64,000 bases of DNA, taken from positions 124,001 to 188,000 of the forward strand of contig NZ_JAAZQL010000005.1 in the NCBI RefSeq assembly GCF_012275515.1. The letters are read 5' to 3'. Shown here in pieces: positions 29,441-37,992 of the stretch. Position 1 is the stretch's first letter. Each line of letters begins with the position of its first letter. Both the position numbers and the translations under genes were made by a program. The notes beneath the pieces were generated by a model, which was not told the DNA's origin, made no database searches, and saw nothing but the letters and a program-made list of their open reading frames with translations. The DNA comes from Novosphingobium sp. SG707. GTDB lineage: Bacteria; Pseudomonadota; Alphaproteobacteria; Sphingomonadales; Sphingomonadaceae.

Positions 29441-29952
29441 AATTCTTCTCCCAACGCGCGCATCAGCGCCTCGCGCCCCCGCGCCAGACGCGAGGTCAGC
29501 GTTCCCATCGGACATCCAATGATCTCGGCCGCCTCCTTATAGGCAAAGCCCTCGACCAGCACGAGCATCACCGCCTCGCGCTGCTCATCGGGCAATTGCG
29601 CCATCGCGCGGTCCACATTGCCCAGTTCGACATGGGCCTCGATCCCCACATCGCCCGCCATGCCCACATGTTCGCCATCCTCTTCGGGGGCGAAGGTCTG
29701 GCTGGCGCGGTTCCGGGCGCGGGCCTCGTCGATCCATATGTTGCGCATGATCCGATACACCCATGAATCAAGGCGCGTCCCCTCAGTCCACAGATGCGAG
29801 GATTTGAGCGCGCGTTCGATTGTCATCTGGCACAGATCGTCGCCATCGGCCCCGTCCCGCGTCAGACCGCGGGCAAACCGCCGCATCTGCGGCAAAAGCC
29901 TGACCAGTCCTTCGCTGAATTGAGCCGTTGGCAATGATTTGCACCTTGTCAT
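29437..29952 (-). CDS. ECF-type RNA polymerase sigma factor
   Basis: About 171 residues with sigma-2 (RFARGLTRDGADGDDLCQMT, SWVYRIMRNIWIDEAR) and sigma-4 (LPDEQREAVMLV, YKEAAEIIGCPMGTLTSRLARGREAL) regions. The ATG at 29952 would make the mRNA nearly leaderless if the promoter motif at 29957-29984 is correct; a TTG at 29934 preceded by AAGGTG would fit that promoter better and still keep the whole sigma-2 region. A TTG at 30009 is unlikely because it crosses the promoter. Coupled to the anti-sigma gene. Its likely targets are itself and the three rightward genes beginning at 30021, which share the promoter motif. Confidence 0.88.
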   Translation of the reverse strand: MTRCKSLPTAQFSEGLVRLLPQMRRFARGLTRDGADGDDLCQMTIERALKSSHLWTEGTRLDSWVYRIMRNIWIDEARARNRASQTFAPEEDGEHVGMAGDVGIEAHVELGNVDRAMAQLPDEQREAVMLVLVEGFAYKEAAEIIGCPMGTLTSRLARGREALMRALGEEL

Positions 29953-29984
29953 GGATGAAACGGACGACCACGCTCGTTTCTTCC
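29953..29984. promoter_or_regulatory. symmetric bidirectional ECF promoter between sigma and protease genes
   Basis: Plus strand: GGATGA (29953-29958), 16 bases, CGTTTC (29975-29980), driving the protease gene. Minus strand: GGAAGA (complement of 29979-29984), 16 bases, CGTTTC (complement of 29957-29962), driving the sigma gene. The -35 of one direction overlaps the -10 of the other, because the two elements are reverse complements of each other. The same elements with N16 recur at 31261 and 32226. Confidence 0.7.
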
Positions 29985-30020
29985 GCGTTGGTGCGATTTT
30001 TTTGAACAAAGGGCAAGAGA

Positions 30021-31241
30021 GTGCGACAGCGGTTGATCAGGCTGGGGATTGTCGCCGCGCTGCTGGCGGGGGCGGCGGGGCCTGCGCTTGCCCAACTTGG
30101 TCTGCCTGCTGTTGGGCAGACCTTGGGCGGGGCGGTGGACCGGCTGCGCGGAGCGCTGGATGCTGCGGGGGACGAGGCCGCCTCGGTGGTGGCGCGCCCG
30201 TTGGGGGATCTGCGCGCGCTGGCCGATCTGCGGTTGCAGCGGCTGGATGATTTCGTGCGCCGCAATCGCAATACGGTGGCGATGGACGCCAATGGTTCGC
30301 CCGCTCGCGCGCATGAACTGCTGCTGCTCGATCCCGATCCGGCCGCGCTGATGCTTGCGGAAAAATCGGGTTATCGCGTGATGGAGCGGGGCGATCTGGA
30401 AGGGCTGGGCGTGGGCTTTGCCCGGCTGGAAACCCCCGCCGGTCTGTCCTTGCCCGATGCCACGCGCGCTTTGCAAAAGCTGCTGCCCGCCAAGACGGTG
30501 ACGGCCGATCAGATCCATTTCCCCGGCGGCCAGACAGGGCCTACGACTGGCTCCTCCGCCATGCCCTCGCCACGGGGTGGCACGGTGGGCCTGATCGACG
30601 GGGGCGTGCGGCCTGATGCCCGCCTTTCGGCGCAGGCCGGTTTTGCCACCGGCGCCCCGCGCCCCAATCAACATGCTCAATCCATCGTCTCGCTGCTGGG
30701 CGGGGCGGGGGTGGCGCATGTCTTTGCCGCCGATGTCTATGGCGCCGATCCTGCGGGCGGCAATGCGCTGGCCATCGCCAAGGCGCTGGGCTGGATGGCG
30801 GCGCAGCGCGTTCCGGTCGTCTCGATCAGCCTTGTGGGCCCGGCCAATCCCCTGCTGGAGCGCGCCGTGGCGGCGGCGCAGGCGAGGGGCATGTTTGTCG
30901 TGGCCGCCGTCGGCAATGATGGTGCGGCCTCGCCTTTGTCCTATCCGGCCTCTTATCGCGATGTCGTGGCCGTGACCGGGGTGGACGGCAAGGGGCGCGT
31001 ATTGTTCGAGGCCGGGCGGGCCAGCCATCTCGATTATGCCGCGCCGGGCGCGGATATGACTGCCGTCGGCCTTGCCGGGCGGGTGACTTTGCGGGGCACT
31101 TCCTTTGCCGCGCCGCTGGTGGCCGCGCGTCTGGCGGCCTATCCGTCGGGCGCTCTGGCCGCGCTGGACCGCGAGGCGGTGGGCGCGGGCGCGCGCACCG
31201 GGCGGGGCATTCTGTGCAATGCCTGTCGCAAGGGCATTTGA
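30021..31241 (+). CDS. exported subtilisin-like (S8) serine protease
   Basis: A 406-residue periplasmic or secreted protease. Signal peptide MRQRLIRLGIVAALLAGAAGPALA is followed by a mature start AQLGLPAVGQTLGG. The triad is Asp193 (GLIDGGV), His218 (NQHAQS) and Ser361 (RGTSFAAP), with oxyanion Asn299 (VGND). The His motif lacks the usual Gly-Thr. The ~180 residues before the Asp may act as a propeptide. The C-terminus has a Cys pair (GILCNACRKGI). The GTG at 30021 has a purine-rich site (AAGGGCAAGAGA) upstream. It is divergent from the sigma factor and probably under its control, so it may act in envelope stress, or cleave the anti-sigma factor. Confidence 0.85.
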   Translation: MRQRLIRLGIVAALLAGAAGPALAQLGLPAVGQTLGGAVDRLRGALDAAGDEAASVVARPLGDLRALADLRLQRLDDFVRRNRNTVAMDANGSPARAHELLLLDPDPAALMLAEKSGYRVMERGDLEGLGVGFARLETPAGLSLPDATRALQKLLPAKTVTADQIHFPGGQTGPTTGSSAMPSPRGGTVGLIDGGVRPDARLSAQAGFATGAPRPNQHAQSIVSLLGGAGVAHVFAADVYGADPAGGNALAIAKALGWMAAQRVPVVSISLVGPANPLLERAVAAAQARGMFVVAAVGNDGAASPLSYPASYRDVVAVTGVDGKGRVLFEAGRASHLDYAAPGADMTAVGLAGRVTLRGTSFAAPLVAARLAAYPSGALAALDREAVGAGARTGRGILCNACRKGI

Positions 31242-31260
31242 AAAAATCCGCGTCGCGCAG

Positions 31261-31288
31261 GGAAGAAAACCGCAAGCCCCATCGTTTC
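31261..31288 (+). promoter_or_regulatory. ECF promoter of the OmpA-domain gene
   Basis: GGAAGA (31261-31266), 16 bases, CGTTTC (31283-31288) followed by CTCATCA, 63 bp before the start codon. It shares GGAAGAAA, CCGC and CGTTTCCTCATCA with the 32226 promoter. Confidence 0.72.
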
Positions 31289-31350
31289 CTCATCATAGCC
31301 AGTCGCAACGCTCTCTTTCCAAGGGCTGGCACAGATGAAGGAGACAGATC

Positions 31351-32133
31351 ATGAGGAAGACTTTCAACATCGCCGCATCCATTGCGATGACGCTGGCTCT
31401 GGCCGCCCCGGTTCACGCCCAGTTGCTGGGCGGCGCGATCGGCGGCGGGCTGGGTGTCGGCGGGGCGCTGGGCGGGGCCACGGGCTCGCTGGGCGTTGCC
31501 GGATCGCTGGCTCAGGATGTCGAGGCTCCTGCGGTGCGCGCGCCGATTGTGGCCCGCCCTGCGGTCGCGGTGCCGGTGGTCAGCCGTGTCAGCTCGGTGG
31601 TTGCCGTTCCCGCCATTGTTCCGGCCATTCCCGATGTCGCGGTGCGCCGCGTGGCCATCGTCAATGCGGGCATCGTGCCCATCACCTATGCCGAGGCGCC
31701 CGCCTATATCGACCGCCAGTATGTCGTGCTGCAAAATGACCTGCGCGGCACCGGGGTCGAGGTGATCAAGCGCAACAATCAGATCGTGCTGGAAATGCCC
31801 TCTGATGTGACCTTCGCCTTTGACAAGCACGACATCCAGCCGCGCTTTTACGGCGTGCTCGATGCGGTGTCGCGCACGCTGGGCAAATATCCGGCCACCT
31901 ATGTCGATGTGAACGGCCATACCGATGCCATCGGCTCCTATGCCTATAACCAGCGCCTGTCGGAACGGCGCGCCGATGCGGTGGCCGATTATCTGGCCGA
32001 CCGCAGCGTCAATGGCGCGCGGATGCATGTGCAGGGTTTCGGCAAGACCGAGCCGATCGCCTCGAACGCCACCATCAGCGGGCGCGCCGCCAACCGCCGC
32101 GTGGAAATCATCCTTACCCCCTATGCCGCCTGA
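31351..32133 (+). CDS. OmpA-family peptidoglycan-binding protein
   Basis: A 260-residue exported protein. Signal peptide (MRKTFNIAASIAMTLALAAPVHA), then a glycine-rich stretch (QLLGGAIGGGLGVGGALGG), a valine/alanine/proline-rich middle (RAPIVARPAVAVPVVSRV) and a C-terminal OmpA-like domain (VTFAFDKHDIQPRFYGVLD, VNGHTDAIGSYAYNQRLSERRADAV, GFGKTEPIASN). That domain binds meso-diaminopimelate in peptidoglycan. No beta-barrel is evident, so it is a soluble or surface-attached wall linker. GGAG precedes the ATG (AAGGAGACAGATC). It is flanked by its own ECF promoter and a good terminator, so it is monocistronic. Confidence 0.85.
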   Translation: MRKTFNIAASIAMTLALAAPVHAQLLGGAIGGGLGVGGALGGATGSLGVAGSLAQDVEAPAVRAPIVARPAVAVPVVSRVSSVVAVPAIVPAIPDVAVRRVAIVNAGIVPITYAEAPAYIDRQYVVLQNDLRGTGVEVIKRNNQIVLEMPSDVTFAFDKHDIQPRFYGVLDAVSRTLGKYPATYVDVNGHTDAIGSYAYNQRLSERRADAVADYLADRSVNGARMHVQGFGKTEPIASNATISGRAANRRVEIILTPYAA

Positions 32134-32162
32134 TTATCGGCTACCAACGGCAGGCGGCAGGT

Positions 32163-32204
32163 CCCCGCAGAGAGGTTCATCCCTTTCTGCGGGGATTTCT
32201 TTTT
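32163..32204 (+). terminator. rho-independent terminator of the OmpA-domain gene
   Basis: Stem CCCCGCAGA (32163-32171) with TCTGCGGGG (32186-32194), then ATTTCTTTTT. Confidence 0.88.
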
Positions 32205-32225
32205 AAAAATTTCCGAATTTTCTTT

Positions 32226-32253
32226 GGAAGAAATCCGCTTCGGCACTCGTTTC
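32226..32253 (+). promoter_or_regulatory. ECF promoter of the glycine-rich secreted protein gene
   Basis: GGAAGA (32226-32231), 16 bases, CGTTTC (32248-32253) followed by CTCATCA. It is 54 bp before the start codon and nearly superimposable on the promoter at 31261. Confidence 0.72.
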
Positions 32254-32306
32254 CTCATCAGAACCCCAGGACGTGGTTCCCAACATTATCATGAAGGAGA
32301 CACGAC

Positions 32307-33326
32307 ATGACCCGCATTTCCAGCCTTACTTTCGCCGCTCTGGTTCTCAGCCTCGCCGCGGTGCCTGCCCATGCCCAGTTGCTGGGCGGCGGCGGCGGCC
32401 TTGGGGGCGCCATTGGCGGCGGTCTGGGCGGCGCGATCGGTGGCGCAGGTTCGATGGGCGGTTTCGGATCGATGGGCACCATCGGTTCGGCCACTTCGCA
32501 GGTGGAAACCGCCACGCGCTCCACCACCCGCAGCACCGCCACGGCCAGCGGCAACACCACCGGCAGCCAGCATGTCAACACCCACAATGGCAAGGTGGAC
32601 GCCAATCGCAGCGTGACCGGCAATGGCGCGGCCAATCTGACCCAGACCACCACGACGACCGCCCCGGTTACCGGGACGCGTACTGTCGATGGCGCGCTTT
32701 CGGCCAGCGGTTCGGCCACGGGCAGCGGCAGCGCGAATGCGCAGTTGATCGGCACGGATCAGGTGGCCAATGGCGCTCGCGCGGCGGCCTCGCGGGCCAA
32801 TGGGGCGGTGGGCGATGCGCGTTCGGCGGCCTCGGGCGCCGTATCGCGCGCCAATATGGCGGCGACCAATGCAGCCTCGCGCGGCAAGGAGGCTGCTTCC
32901 AATACCGCTTCCAATGTCGCCGGGCGCGCCAATGATGTCGCCTCTAACGTTGCCGGGCGCGCCAATGGCCTGAGCGCCGCCGCGCAGGGCAGCGCGCAGA
33001 ACTCGCTTTCCGCCGCCGGTTCGCTGGGCAGCAGCAATCTGGCGCTGGCGGGCAGCGCGGCCTCGCAGGTTGCGGGCAGCGCAGCCGTCAAGCCCGGCAT
33101 GGCGATCACCGCCCCCGATGGCTCGCGTCTGGGCAAGGTGCGTCAGGTGGTGGCCGACAGCAACGGCCGGGTGCAGAGCGTGGTGATGCGCGCCCGCAAC
33201 AGCGATATCACGCTGCCCGCCGGCAATTTTGCCGCCAGCGGCAATGGCAAGAGCCTGATTTCGACCATGAACGGCCAGCAGATCGAGAATGCCGCGCAGG
33301 GACAGGCCAGCGGCGCGACCCGTTGA
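32307..33326 (+). CDS. secreted low-complexity Gly/Ala/Ser-rich protein with PRC-like end
   Basis: 339 residues. Signal peptide MTRISSLTFAALVLSLAAVPAHA, then a glycine-rich run (QLLGGGGGLGGAIGGGLGG), a Thr/Ser/Asn-rich region, and an Ala-rich segment with repeated SNVAGRAN units (two near-identical copies around residues 203-224). The last ~75 residues (VKPGMAITAPDGSRLGKVRQV, NGRVQSVVMRARN) look like a PRC-barrel-type domain. No known function. Its mature N-terminus is very like that of the OmpA-domain protein, and both share the ECF promoter, so it is likely an envelope component made in response to the same signal. A strong terminator follows. Confidence 0.75.
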   Translation: MTRISSLTFAALVLSLAAVPAHAQLLGGGGGLGGAIGGGLGGAIGGAGSMGGFGSMGTIGSATSQVETATRSTTRSTATASGNTTGSQHVNTHNGKVDANRSVTGNGAANLTQTTTTTAPVTGTRTVDGALSASGSATGSGSANAQLIGTDQVANGARAAASRANGAVGDARSAASGAVSRANMAATNAASRGKEAASNTASNVAGRANDVASNVAGRANGLSAAAQGSAQNSLSAAGSLGSSNLALAGSAASQVAGSAAVKPGMAITAPDGSRLGKVRQVVADSNGRVQSVVMRARNSDITLPAGNFAASGNGKSLISTMNGQQIENAAQGQASGATR

Positions 33327-33346
33327 ACCGGATGTTGATGAGGGGG

Positions 33347-33380
33347 AAGGGGCGGTCCTTTGGGGCCGCCCCTTTTCCTG
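33347..33380 (+). terminator. rho-independent terminator of the glycine-rich protein gene
   Basis: Stem AAGGGGCGG (33347-33355) with CCGCCCCTT (33366-33374) followed by TTCC. Confidence 0.8.
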
Positions 33381-33616
33381 TGCGAGCGGCAGGAAAACCC
33401 TAAGGCGAATCCCGATCTAAAGCGCCTATCGGGTATTTGCTTAGATAAGGCCCGGTTTCAATTTACCGTTATTCGAGAAGATCCATGTACTTGTTGGGTA
33501 ATTCTTGGAATCCGAAGCATGTCCGACTTTCCTTCCTTATAATTGCGAAAGGTCGGCGCGTTTGGAAAAAATATAAAAATCATTCAGATAAAGAGCCGGT
33601 AAAGAGGAATTGGTTC

Positions 33617-35545
33617 ATGGCGCTTAGTATTTTCTCCAGCGTTTCGCCCGAATCCATCGTGGCCGAGATTGAGCGTGTCGAAGCAGCCATGGCCGCCGGC
33701 GATCTGGGCGCGCGGACCGATCCCATGGTCGGCAAGGGCCATACGCAGGTGATCCTTGGCGCGATCAACCGGCTGCTCGACAGCGCGGCGCAACCGATGC
33801 AGGCGCTGGGCCACGGCGTGGCAACCATGGCGGGCGAGCATGACCGGGGCGAGATTGACGCGATCCTGCCCGTGGACAAATTCCGGGGCGAACTGGCCGA
33901 CATGGCGCGCGGCATCAATACTATGGTGGCCGGACATATCGCGGTGAAGAAAAAGGCCATGGTCTGTGTGAAGGCGTTCAGCGAGGGCGATTTCGACGCG
34001 CCGCTTGAACAATTCCCCGGCAAGAAAGCCTTCATCAACGAGACGATCGAGACATTGCGCGCCAATCTGCGCGGGCTGATCACCGAGATGAACTACATGG
34101 CGGCCGAGCATGATAAGGGCGATATCGACGTTCAGGTGCGCGCGGAAAAGTTCAAGGGCGATTTTGCCACCGTGGCGCAGGGCATCAATGATATGGTGGC
34201 CGGACATATCGCGGTGAAGAAAAAGGCCATGGTCTGTGTGAAGGCGTTCAGCGAGGGCGATTTTGACGCGCCGCTTGAACAATTCCCCGGCAAGAAGGCC
34301 TTTATCAACGAGACGATCGAGACATTGCGCACCAATCTGCGCGCGATCACCACGGAAATTCATCGCCTGATCGATGCCTCCACGGCGGGGCAATTGAGCG
34401 AGCGGGGCGATGACCGCCGGTTTGTCGGTGATTTTGCCGCGCTGATCGCCGGGATCAACGGTATGCTCGATGCGATCCTGCTGCCCATTGGCGAGGGCAA
34501 CCGGGTGCTGGATCTGGCCAGCAAGGGCGATCTGCTCGAACGGGTCGAGATCGAATGTCAGGGCGACCATCAGAAGATGAAGAATTCGGTCAACCGTTTG
34601 ATCGACAATCTGCGCGCCTTTGCCCTTAACGTGGGCGGCGCGGCCGGGCATGTGGCCGCCGGCAGCAACCAGATGGCCGCCAGTTCCGAACAATTGTCCG
34701 AGGGCGCCAGCGAACAGGCCGCCTCGACCGAGGAAGCCTCTGCCTCGATGGAGCAGATGGCGGGCAATATCCGCCAGAACGCCGACAATGCCGCCCAGAC
34801 CGAAAAGATCGCCCGCCAGTCCTCACGCGATGCCGAATTGTCGGGCGCGGCGGTGGACAAGGCGGTGGGCGCGATGCGCACCATCGCGGCCAAGATCGGC
34901 ATCGTGCAGGAAATCGCGCGTCAGACCGACCTGCTGGCGCTGAACGCGGCCGTAGAGGCGGCCCGCGCGGGCGAACATGGCAAGGGCTTTGCCGTGGTTG
35001 CCTCCGAGGTCCGCAAACTGGCCGAGCGCAGCCAGGTGGCGGCCGCCGAGATCGTGGCCGTGTCTTCCGATACGGTGAAGGCCGCGGCCGAAGCGGGCGA
35101 GATGCTGACCAAACTGGTGCCCGACATCCGCCGCACCGCCGAACTGGTGTCGGAAATCAGCGCCGCCTGCCGCGAGCAGGACATTGGCGCGTCGCAAATC
35201 AATGAAGCGATCCAGCAGCTTGACCGCGTGACTCAAAAGAACGCCAGCGCCTCGGTCGAAATTTCCTCGACCTCGGAGGAGCTGGCCTCGCAGGCCGACG
35301 AATTGCAGCACATCGTCTCCTTCTTCCGTGTCAGCGCCGAGGACAGCATGAGCACCCCCCAGCCCGCTCAGCGCAGCGCCCCCGCGCGCCAGGCCCGCGC
35401 CGCCGCTCCGCTGCCCCGCGCCAAGTCCAGAAAATCCAAGCCCAATTCCGTCATGCACCAGCAAGAGCGAGTCAAAGGCTTTGCGCTGGATATGATGAGC
35501 GGCGGCGAGGATGAGGATGACGCCGACTTCGGCCGCGCGGCCTGA
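33617..35545 (+). CDS. soluble methyl-accepting chemotaxis protein with tandem HAMP-like units
   Basis: About 642 residues and no transmembrane segment, so a cytoplasmic receptor. Residues ~20-340 are serial HAMP-like units; two adjacent ones are almost identical ([36 protein letters not shown] in each). The signalling hairpin tip reads [39 protein letters not shown], quoted here in parts: [15 protein letters not shown] and [13 protein letters not shown]. The C-terminus is basic then acidic ([15 protein letters not shown]). I use the ATG at 33617 with AGAGGAA upstream; the in-frame extension to 33485 lies in an AT-rich leader. The gene is 20 kb from the che operon and lacks its pentapeptide tether. 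Signal unknown. Confidence 0.88.
   Translation: MALSIFSSVSPESIVAEIERVEAAMAAGDLGARTDPMVGKGHTQVILGAINRLLDSAAQPMQALGHGVATMAGEHDRGEIDAILPVDKFRGELADMARGINTMVAGHIAVKKKAMVCVKAFSEGDFDAPLEQFPGKKAFINETIETLRANLRGLITEMNYMAAEHDKGDIDVQVRAEKFKGDFATVAQGINDMVAGHIAVKKKAMVCVKAFSEGDFDAPLEQFPGKKAFINETIETLRTNLRAITTEIHRLIDASTAGQLSERGDDRRFVGDFAALIAGINGMLDAILLPIGEGNRVLDLASKGDLLERVEIECQGDHQKMKNSVNRLIDNLRAFALNVGGAAGHVAAGSNQMAASSEQLSEGASEQAASTEEASASMEQMAGNIRQNADNAAQTEKIARQSSRDAELSGAAVDKAVGAMRTIAAKIGIVQEIARQTDLLALNAAVEAARAGEHGKGFAVVASEVRKLAERSQVAAAEIVAVSSDTVKAAAEAGEMLTKLVPDIRRTAELVSEISAACREQDIGASQINEAIQQLDRVTQKNASASVEISSTSEELASQADELQHIVSFFRVSAEDSMSTPQPAQRSAPARQARAAAPLPRAKSRKSKPNSVMHQQERVKGFALDMMSGGEDEDDADFGRAA
33923..34343 (+). 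repeat. recent internal duplication in the soluble chemoreceptor gene
   Basis: Two 151 bp stretches (33923-34073 and 34193-34343), 270 bp apart, differ at only about four positions. The period is 90 codons, one HAMP-like unit. Confidence 0.9.
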
Positions 35546-35576
35546 ACCCACGGTTTCAGCACAACCTTCTCTCACA

Positions 35577-35615
35577 GGCAGGCCCTCGCTTCCCCATGCG
35601 GAGCGGGGGTTTGCT
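35577..35615 (+). terminator. possible terminator after the soluble chemoreceptor gene
   Basis: An imperfect stem of CCCTCGCTTCC with GGAGCGGGGG (wobble pairs) followed by TTTGCTGT. Weak T-tract. Confidence 0.4.
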
Positions 35616-35697
35616 GTATGCGGGACAGGACCGCGACGCGCGCATGGCAAAGCGCGTAGAACGTGTCGGCGAATTTGGGGCTAAACGCTTGGAAAAG

Positions 35698-35773
35698 TGG
35701 TGCCGCTTAGGTGACTCGAACACCTGACCCCATCATTACGAATGATGTGCTCTACCGGCTGAGCTAAAGCGGC
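35698..35773 (-). tRNA. tRNA-Thr (anticodon CGU)
   Basis: A 76-base gene including an encoded CCA end. On the minus strand the acceptor GCCGCTT pairs with AAGCGGC, the discriminator is A, the D-arm reads GCTCAGCCGGTAGAGC, the anticodon stem CATCA/TGATG encloses TTCGTAA (anticodon CGT), and the T-arm is AGGTG-TTCGAGT-CACCT. It would read ACG codons. Followed by TTTTCC. Confidence 0.96.
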
Positions 35774-35880
35774 ACTCCAGCGGTGAGGCGGGCGTTTAGC
35801 CATAGAGCGGCGGGATGGCAAGGCAAAAAAGCGACAAAACTCGCAATCCTTTCAACCGACCCTAAACGCCGCTTGCGGCC

Positions 35881-37107
35881 TCAGCCAAACCGGCGCGAAA
35901 GCGTCAGCAGGGGCGAGGCCATCAGCGTGGTGACAATCGCCATCAGCACCAGAATCGCAAACAGGCCCGGCCCGATAATCCCGGCCTGAAGCCCGATGTT
36001 GATGATGATCAGCTCCATCAATCCGCGCGCATTCATCAGCGCGCCTATGCCCAGCGCGCTGCGATTGTCCTCGCCTGAAAGGCGCGCGGCCAGATAGCAC
36101 GCGCCGCCCTTGGCCAAGACGGCGGCGGCCATGATCGCCAGCGTGACCAGCACCAGATCAAGTTTGCCCAGCACCTGAAGCTGGGTGTTGAGCCCGGAGA
36201 AGGTGAAGAACATCGGCAGGAGGAAGGTGGTGGCAAAGGGTTCAAGGCGCGCGCGCAGCCCCTCGGCCAGAGCGCCGCGCGGCATGGCCGTGCCCAGCAG
36301 AAAGCCGCCGAACACCGCATGCATCCCGCAGGCATCCATCGCCCATGCGCAAAGCAGAAAGAGCCCCAAAACCAGCGTCAGCAGGCCATCGTCCATGCCC
36401 TGTGCCTCGGCCCGGCGGCCCAGCGGCGCCAGCAGGCGCGGCGCGACCAGCGCCATCACCAGCGCAAAGGCCAGTCCACCCCCCGCCGCCTTGACTGCCA
36501 CGGCCGGCCCTGCACCAAGGCTGGCCAGCACCAGCGCCATCACCACCCATGCGCCCGCATCGCCGATCGCGCCTGCGGCCAGGCTGAGCGTGCCCATGCG
36601 CGTGCCCGCCAGCCCCTGTTCATGGATGATTCGCGCCAGCATGGGAAAGGCCGTGATGGCAATCGCCGCGCCCAGAAACAGGCTGGCCTGTGCCACGCCC
36701 ACCTGGGGCATGAACAGGCCGTTTTGCGCGATCAGCCATGGCGCCATGGCCGCCGCCGCCGCAAAGGGCGCGGCCATGCCCGCAACCGAAACCGCCGCTG
36801 CACGCCCGGCGTTCAGGCGAAATTCCTCGCGGCTGAAGGTCAGGCCGACCAGAAACATGTAAAGGCCCACGCCCAGTTGCGCGCCGACATACAGGATCTT
36901 TTTCAGTTCCGGCGGAAACAGCATCGCCTCCACCCCCGGCGCCACCCAGCCCAGCAGCGAAGGCCCCAGCAGCACGCCCGCGATCATTTCGCCCACCACC
37001 TGCGGCTGGCCCAGAAAGCGCCGGGCGGCCCAGCCCACCACGCGCGAGGCGGCCAGAATGCAGGCCATGGCCAGAAAGAACAGCGGGGAAAGTTCAGCGT
37101 TGGTCAT
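35881..37107 (-). CDS. cation:proton antiporter, Kef-type (CPA2)
   Basis: A 408-residue inner-membrane protein with about 12 TM helices. Family landmarks include GEMIAGVLLGPSLLG, ITAFPMLARIIHEQ and GAIGDAGAWVVMALVLA with the transport-site Asp in TM6. A late SALGIGALMNARGLMELIIINIG segment also fits. The C-terminal TrkA/RCK domain of full KefB/C is missing, so this is the membrane-only form. The ion (K+ or Na+) is not decided by sequence. The ATG at 37107 has GAGAGG nearby; the longer frame to 37176 has no ribosome site. Divergent from the SDR gene. Confidence 0.85.
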   Translation of the reverse strand: MTNAELSPLFFLAMACILAASRVVGWAARRFLGQPQVVGEMIAGVLLGPSLLGWVAPGVEAMLFPPELKKILYVGAQLGVGLYMFLVGLTFSREEFRLNAGRAAAVSVAGMAAPFAAAAAMAPWLIAQNGLFMPQVGVAQASLFLGAAIAITAFPMLARIIHEQGLAGTRMGTLSLAAGAIGDAGAWVVMALVLASLGAGPAVAVKAAGGGLAFALVMALVAPRLLAPLGRRAEAQGMDDGLLTLVLGLFLLCAWAMDACGMHAVFGGFLLGTAMPRGALAEGLRARLEPFATTFLLPMFFTFSGLNTQLQVLGKLDLVLVTLAIMAAAVLAKGGACYLAARLSGEDNRSALGIGALMNARGLMELIIINIGLQAGIIGPGLFAILVLMAIVTTLMASPLLTLSRRFG

Positions 37108-37251
37108 GGGCCTCTCTGAAGTGCTCTTGCAATTGTTTGCATGCAGTCTAGCCCATTGAAAACAGCAAGTCACCAACGCTTATTCCGGGGCTGGATTTCT
37201 GTCAGGAATGGATACAAAGTGGCGCCCCTAACCAAATAGGGAGAGAAGAGG

Positions 37252-37992
37252 ATGAATTTCGCAGGCCGCCATATCGTCATCACCGGGGCCAGCACCGGCA
37301 TCGGCCGCGCCACCGCCGAAAGGATCGCGGCCGGAGGCGGCAAGCTGGGCCTGATCGCACGGCGCGAGGGGATGCTCCGCGATCTGGGCGCGCAGTTGAA
37401 CGCGGGCTGGGCTGCGGCGGACGTAGGCGACAAGGCGCAACTGATCGGCGCGCTCGACGCGCTGGAGGCGCAGGGCGGGCCGATTGACGCTCTGTTCCTC
37501 AATGCCGGGACCGGCGGGGCTTTTGCGCCGGTTTCGGCCTATGGCGATGCGATGTTTGACGAGGTGATGCGGGTGAACACCACTTCGCTGTTCTGGGCCA
37601 TTGCTCATGTCCTGCCCGGCATGATGGAGCGGCGACGGGGCGCGATCCTGATTACCGGGTCGCTGGCCTCGGTGCGAGGCATGGCGGGCAATGTCGCCTA
37701 TGTGGCCAGCAAACATGCAGCCCAAGGCATTGCCCGCGCCGTGGCGATGGAGGCCGCGCCCTTTGGCGTGCGCTGCAATTGCCTGCTGCCCGGTTTCATC
37801 GAAACGCCGATGCTGGCCGATGTGCCCGAGGCCCAGCGCCCCGCCATGGCCGCCCGCGTGCCGCAGGGCCGGATCGGCACCGCCGATGAGGCCGCCGCTG
37901 TCGCCGCCTTTTTGCTCTCCGATGATGCATCGCATGTCACCGCGCAGAGTTGGGCGGCGGACGGCGGGATATTGGGCACGCTTGCTGTTTAG
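37252..37992 (+). CDS. short-chain dehydrogenase/reductase (SDR)
   Basis: A 246-residue classical SDR. NAD(P) site TGASTGIG, structural NAG (LFLNAGTGG), active site Ser in LITGSLAS and Y-x3-K in YVASK, then the PG motif LLPGFIETPM. An Arg-Arg in IARREG after strand 2 suggests NADPH preference. Substrate unknown. AAGAGG lies 4 bases before the ATG. Its stop overlaps the stop of the convergent acylase gene. Confidence 0.86.
   Translation: MNFAGRHIVITGASTGIGRATAERIAAGGGKLGLIARREGMLRDLGAQLNAGWAAADVGDKAQLIGALDALEAQGGPIDALFLNAGTGGAFAPVSAYGDAMFDEVMRVNTTSLFWAIAHVLPGMMERRRGAILITGSLASVRGMAGNVAYVASKHAAQGIARAVAMEAAPFGVRCNCLLPGFIETPMLADVPEAQRPAMAARVPQGRIGTADEAAAVAAFLLSDDASHVTAQSWAADGGILGTLAV

Noticed and set aside
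33923..34343. CRISPR-like or satellite repeat
   Set aside because: Only two copies, both inside a continuous coding frame with a 90-codon period, so it is a protein-domain duplication.
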